Shown piece after piece: positions 45,201 to 48,046 of a stretch of 48,046 nt of DNA. The translations under genes and the position numbers were made by a program. This DNA is from Gemmataceae bacterium (GTDB taxonomy: Bacteria > Planctomycetota > Planctomycetia > Gemmatales > Gemmataceae), in assembly GCA_019636445.1 (NCBI GenBank), contig JAHBXO010000011.1:103997-152042 (forward strand), given 5' to 3'. Every line of letters starts with the position of its first letter. Within the stretch, counting starts at the first letter, position 1. The notes beneath the pieces are model-generated. The model searched no databases. It had not been told where the DNA came from and saw nothing but the letters and a program-made list of their open reading frames with translations.

Positions 45201-47290
45201 TGCTCGATGGTCTGGATGTTCGTGGGCGCGTCGGCGGTGGCGGCCGTCTGGGTCCGGTCGTTCGCGAGGCGCCGCAACAGGGCGAGTTTGGTGCGCACCG
45301 CTTCGGCCGGTTTCGCCAGCGACGCGGGGTCCACCGGCAACCGATCGATTTGCTGGGACAACTCCATCGTGTCGGTCCAGAGTTCGCGCATGGTCCGGTT
45401 CGCCTGATCGATCGCGGTCGACGTGCCGCCGGACTCGTCGGCCTCGACGAGCCAGCGAGCCAGGAATGGCAGATCGGCGAGTGCTTCGTCGCGCAGTCGG
45501 AGCGGGTTCTGGATGCGCTCGGCGAGCGCGAGGGCTTCGCGATAGAGGCGGTCGGCTTCGCGGAATTGCGCCGTCGCGGAGGCGACCTGGTCGGCGTCGC
45601 CGTGCAACCGGTCTTCGCCCCGGCGACGGGCCTCGTCCCCTTCGATCACGGTCTTGGCGACGAGGGGCCAGAGCCGTTCGCTGTACGGGAAGTCGGCGGG
45701 GTTCGCACGGGCCGCGAGCGCGGCGCGCTCCGCGAGCAAACGCGTGGCCACGGCGGGCTTCCACACGGTCGCGAGCGCGCCATCCTCCTTGGACTTGAGA
45801 ACTTCCCGCAGGTAGCGGTTGACCATGATCGGCAAGTGCGCTTCGACCGGTCGCTGGCCGGATGGTCCGATGGCCGCCAGCGTCTGCCGGGCCGCATCCG
45901 CGAGGTCCGCGGCACCCGCCACCGCGTCGAGCGACCGGCTCGTCGGCAGGCCCAAACTCGCGGCGAGCGGCAGCTGGCAATCGACCGACTCCAACTTGAG
46001 GTCCAGCCCACGCTCGATGTCTTCCCGCGTTGTCCGAAGAATACCTTTGACGACCGTCGCGCCCTCCTGATCGCCAGCCAGGGTCGCACGTTCGAATCGC
46101 AAGAGCAGTTCCCGATAGCGACGCCACGCGATCGGCGTGTAGGTCGCGGGTGCCGGCTGTCGACCCGCCAGTGCCGTGGCCGCGGCCCATTCGTCCTTCA
46201 GATCCGTCGAGATGCTGGGCGAACCGGATGCCAGGTAGTCCTTGATGTCCGGGGTGTTCGCACGCGGTTTAAAGAACTTCCGCTCCGCGTACTTCTCCAT
46301 CCGCACCGGGTCGGCCCGCCAATCGTCCAGCGGCGGCAATACCTGAGGGGTCTGCGCCGTCGCCCGGTTGTTCTTGGACCATTTGACGACGTCATCCTTG
46401 ATCGCGGCGAAGAGTTCATCGGCCCGGTACGAACTCATGTTCTCGCGCCCGACCGAACCCGCGCGGCTGCCGGAAAGTGATTGCAGCAACCCGTGCGCCA
46501 GGGCGGTGGTGCCCAGGTGGGCCGAGTCCCAGGCGCGTTCTCCGTCATCGGCGGCCAGCACCACGGTCATCGTGGGTCGCTTGGCGATATCCTCGGCGAG
46601 GTGCTTTTTCACGGCGCGGACAAAGTCGTTCGAGATTTCTCCAATGTTGGGATCGGGCAAGCCGCGGCTGGTGTCGAGCAGCACCAGTTTCCGTTTTTTG
46701 GCCGCCTTCTCGTCGAGTTTGTCCAGGATCTTCTTGAGTTGAACGGCCGGACGATCCGACTCTCGCACCGGGCTGGGCGCATCGCGGCCGGTGTAGAGAA
46801 TCGGCTGGCCTTCGGAGTTCACCCCGCCGTGTAGGCCGATGTAGATCACCACCGGATCGATGTCCGAATCCGCGGCGGCCTTTTCGATCCATTCGTCGAA
46901 CTGGTCGTCGAGCCAGAGCGGGTTTTCGGCGAGAACTTTGGGGACCTGGTCGTCCTTCGCACCGGCTTCGGTCATCCACTTGAGCATGCGCTGGGCGCTG
47001 AGCCAGCCGTAGGGGTCGTACGGGATGTCGAGTCGCGTGATGCCTTCGCGGGGATCGGCGGCAATCGCCAGAAAGCCGGGGCGTTTGCCGGGCATGAGAA
47101 GCAGGATGAGCCAGACGATGGCACCGGCGGCGGCGCATCCGCCGCCGATGAGGAAGAGCATCTTGAACCGGCGCGTTCCGGACCGGACGTTCGATTCGGG
47201 GTCCTCCTGTTGCCAGCCGTGCTGTTTCCCCTTGCGGGCCGGTCCGCCCGCCGCCGCGCGCCAACCCGGTTCGTCGTTTCGTCCGGCCAT
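42260..47290 (-). CDS. membrane-anchored caspase-like and VWA domain protein, Cys replaced by Ser
   Basis: This 1676-residue protein starts with a hydrophilic N-tail, a membrane helix at about 44-66, and a caspase-like domain at about 72-325. It keeps H154 in IGLHGGVN and the strand KLVLLDTSRG (201-210), but D206-T-S208 shows Ser at the catalytic Cys site. The later LGTTALAHGLLQSLSG and QTPQVL also match the family. A long helical region spans about 340-1000. A VWA domain follows at about 1045-1220 with an intact MIDAS: DYSKS (near 1060), the Thr of GGNTPLLG and LTDGAD (near 1178). A beta-rich C-terminus of about 450 residues ends the protein. VWA domains bind protein partners through a metal ion, so this looks like the scaffold of an envelope complex. 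Start at 47290, 68 bases after the small membrane protein gene. Confidence 0.78.
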   Translation of the reverse strand: MAGRNDEPGWRAAAGGPARKGKQHGWQQEDPESNVRSGTRRFKMLFLIGGGCAAAGAIVWLILLLMPGKRPGFLAIAADPREGITRLDIPYDPYGWLSAQRMLKWMTEAGAKDDQVPKVLAENPLWLDDQFDEWIEKAAADSDIDPVVIYIGLHGGVNSEGQPILYTGRDAPSPVRESDRPAVQLKKILDKLDEKAAKKRKLVLLDTSRGLPDPNIGEISNDFVRAVKKHLAEDIAKRPTMTVVLAADDGERAWDSAHLGTTALAHGLLQSLSGSRAGSVGRENMSSYRADELFAAIKDDVVKWSKNNRATAQTPQVLPPLDDWRADPVRMEKYAERKFFKPRANTPDIKDYLASGSPSISTDLKDEWAAATALAGRQPAPATYTPIAWRRYRELLLRFERATLAGDQEGATVVKGILRTTREDIERGLDLKLESVDCQLPLAASLGLPTSRSLDAVAGAADLADAARQTLAAIGPSGQRPVEAHLPIMVNRYLREVLKSKEDGALATVWKPAVATRLLAERAALAARANPADFPYSERLWPLVAKTVIEGDEARRRGEDRLHGDADQVASATAQFREADRLYREALALAERIQNPLRLRDEALADLPFLARWLVEADESGGTSTAIDQANRTMRELWTDTMELSQQIDRLPVDPASLAKPAEAVRTKLALLRRLANDRTQTAATADAPTNIQTIEHLLHLAPPLIAGDDRQRLINRARTIEKTLAETVTDFAGETPRNSEKVIRRMFAIAQSLGGEWYAWTATQPELPKIEATLKASDENLFAGTPKLMSAFATHRQRQAEFTKHPDGGPTERALAELFSRLAVPFSVFPNPEPATTNARRRWKAMLEGQARRIALDHWYDEAGQPFFTGQIVPKYLSDAKKLGEILGDRETTPSDDERETARILAVKPLSLRCLDADATAIRWTTERERSLRYALQTTPYGVPGDGVLSWLSDEPDLLELNVASRQLVDLRKPLEGGGPQVAIRTGPRIEEAAAELRVARIRASGYFRGQRLAMNQTTEVKINRRPDLVVTNVKPTKPAAFALRTDRDFSPGAVSILLDYSKSMERSWGENGPEKKTAMIRVLANILKELPPTTDLKIHAFVASDETPNDPKTAIIFDHERDREDFLNALNATNGILQKLKLKPVGGNTPLLGNMRDTIDNFKRDNGGSRTLIVLTDGADTTFYDEVFTDFKEFPKAEQINDPIHAEKKSKLLELVRKEVKKFDEDGLLVQMVVFGENKDEISLAKEMFEPLTKFERVPGIVKIAENEQQLAKELAESIRPRPRLLFRNGSTVPNIPISGVPTNTTDQGPGLFSWRGTVPADAYQLNYFRTKQNVDFEPGDAFSIRLQRDARGRPFFLREIYYRDVDRTIGPDRIDNTHPDWHLAVPEFGKDSTSNNAFLVSSAALESKLATPAPGIVETGESGTLKQIKPAFAWWELTRIDKGREERFPGPIAVNNFDGRNTQGWRVVANNGSNFDGLDTSEFRLRGWVRSNDLPFFGTRALRVGRKELESGFQDTIQDVIIRASLETIPFVRQTSLNVVLPDKYLQDREKTATVPKLCLVVRVEDKAGRRFQVRVDRKLEVDVAEHRYFHDRDGNQPNPKVAAYTAVFGEVNADNLARLGEIEIGLVSVSDATADADPRNKPLNVILRNPASRLQPPEIPLPIDIPREKRTP

Positions 47291-47358
47291 CGATATTCCC
47301 CAATATGTGGCGGCTTGACTGTACCCGACGGCGCGCCCGCGAACAAGTTGCCGTCAAC

Positions 47359-47700
47359 TTACGGAACCACACGCGGGGGTTCGTGGCCGTCGGTGGATTC
47401 CCGGTCCATTTTCTGGAAGTCGAGGTCCGGGTTGTACTCGTAGCCCCGCTCGGCGTCCGGGTTCGGCCGCAGCGCGGGCCGCACCGGCACCTCCCGCCGC
47501 GTCTGCACCCCCTGATACCACCGCGCTACGTTCCAGATCGCCAGCAATCCACAGACCAGGTTGGCGACCGTCCAGTTGCGCACCGGGATGCGATCGAGTG
47601 CGGCCGCCTCGAACAGGAACGAGCGGAACAGGATCGCCGCCGCGAGCACGGTCCAGAATCCGGCGGCCAGAAGTTGCCAATGTCGTAGCATCGCGGACAT
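47359..47700 (-). CDS. small membrane protein, first gene of the caspase-like operon
   Basis: The 113-residue product has two predicted membrane helices (about 6-30 and 42-62: WQLLAAGFWTVLAAAILF and NWTVANLVCGLLAIWNVARWY) and a charged C-terminal tail with no recognised domain. Its function is unknown. It lies 68 bases upstream of the caspase-VWA gene on the same strand and is divergent from the gene at 47754, so the 53-bp spacer probably holds the operon promoter. The start could also be the ATG at 47691. As a conserved neighbour it could help anchor or insert the caspase-like proteins. Confidence 0.65.
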   Translation of the reverse strand: MSAMLRHWQLLAAGFWTVLAAAILFRSFLFEAAALDRIPVRNWTVANLVCGLLAIWNVARWYQGVQTRREVPVRPALRPNPDAERGYEYNPDLDFQKMDRESTDGHEPPRVVP

Positions 47701-47753
47701 CCCGGTGGTACCATCGTCACTCTACCAACCCGCATCGCGAAGGGGGACGCATC

Positions 47754-48046
47754 GTGGCCGAGAAAACCGTGCGCGTGGCCGTCATCGGCCGGACCGGTAA
47801 GGGCAATTACGGCCACGGATTGGACACGATCTGGCTGCAGGTACCGAATGTCGAGATCGTCGCCATCGCCGACGAGAACGAGAAGGGCCTCGCGGGCGCC
47901 GTCGCGAAACTGAAAGCCAAAGCGGGCTACGCCGACTACAAGGAGATGCTCGCGAAGGAGAAGCCGGCCGCGCGGACACTCACCGTGGCCGACGAAATGG
48001 TCGCCGCCAGCGAATCCCACCAATTGGAGAAGCCGGTCGAGTTGCC
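47754..48046 (+). CDS. Gfo/Idh/MocA family oxidoreductase, N-terminal part (runs off the window)
   Basis: Only the first 97 residues are inside the window. A GTG at 47754 begins MAEKTVRVAVIGRTGKGNYGHGL, with the first Rossmann strand (VAVIGRTGKG) and a second strand ending in ADE (VEIVAIADEN). YADYKEMLAKEKP is typical of the family. After it the text up to LEKPVELP is about seven residues shorter than usual and lacks the normal P..H motif, so the EKP is present but the loop before it is odd. It has no signal peptide. It is divergent from the small membrane protein gene. Confidence 0.7.
   Translation, partial: MAEKTVRVAVIGRTGKGNYGHGLDTIWLQVPNVEIVAIADENEKGLAGAVAKLKAKAGYADYKEMLAKEKPAARTLTVADEMVAASESHQLEKPVEL

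Noticed and set aside
44387..46480. Plus-strand frame of about 700 codons opposite the caspase-VWA gene
   Set aside because: It is an antisense shadow with no motif.

Overview
The window looks like a chromosomal segment of a high-GC planctomycete, most likely from the Gemmata group (Gemmataceae); this is inferred from gene content, not from a marker gene. The signs are two PSD1 (DUF1549/DUF1553) cytochrome proteins, one followed by a Tat-exported DUF1501 protein, several Gfo/Idh/MocA oxidoreductases, toroid (prenyltransferase/squalene-cyclase-like) proteins including one with a haem motif, and a 2587-residue surface protein that combines an N-terminal 'LEAREMPA' motif, SdrD-B-like repeats and FG-GAP repeats. 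Shine-Dalgarno sequences are sporadic. There is no rRNA, CRISPR array, transposase or phage gene; one tRNA (CAU anticodon) is present.

Layout. 46-4102 (minus): a PSD1 and DUF1501 pair. 4357-8270: aldo/keto reductase, a NYN-LOTUS-RGG RNA-metabolism protein, an SDR and a Gfo/Idh/MocA-like protein, in tightly packed convergent pairs. 8275-12388 (minus): an ABC permease and its ATPase. 12487-16323 (minus): a toroid protein, hotdog thioesterase, crotonase, FtsQ-like membrane protein and a MurB-like protein whose active-site residues are altered, all closely spaced. 16549-19541 (plus): an FHA/GAF/class III cyclase followed by panB. 19731-22266 (plus): a Tat-exported oxidoreductase and a haem-tagged toroid protein. 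22595-30358 (plus): the giant repeat protein, ended by a strong hairpin terminator. 30495-35104 (minus): a secreted CocE-type hydrolase, the tRNA and a second PSD1 protein. 35391-37453 (plus): an orphan gene and a pair of membrane proteins.

The most interesting region is 37535-47700 (minus), which reads as a four-gene operon: a small membrane protein; a 1676-residue membrane-anchored protein with a caspase-like domain and an intact-MIDAS VWA domain; a 939-residue paralogue with the same anchor and caspase-like domain; and a secreted beta-rich protein ending in a carboxypeptidase-regulatory-like domain. In both caspase-like domains the His motif is kept, but the Asp-x-Cys nucleophile motif reads Asp-x-Ser. 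The proteins are predicted to lie outside the cytoplasmic membrane. I infer an envelope complex built on pseudo-caspases, or on serine-converted caspases; I do not recognise it as a described system.

Three kinds of intergenic palindrome punctuate the segment: a 33-bp GACTTCCGAAGTC element (a perfect inverted pair at 4249-4326 and a single copy at 30420-30452), AT-rich palindromes sharing a 19-bp end (12406-12482 and 19549-19621), and a CACAGAT/ACACGGAT inverted repeat (1504-1588).
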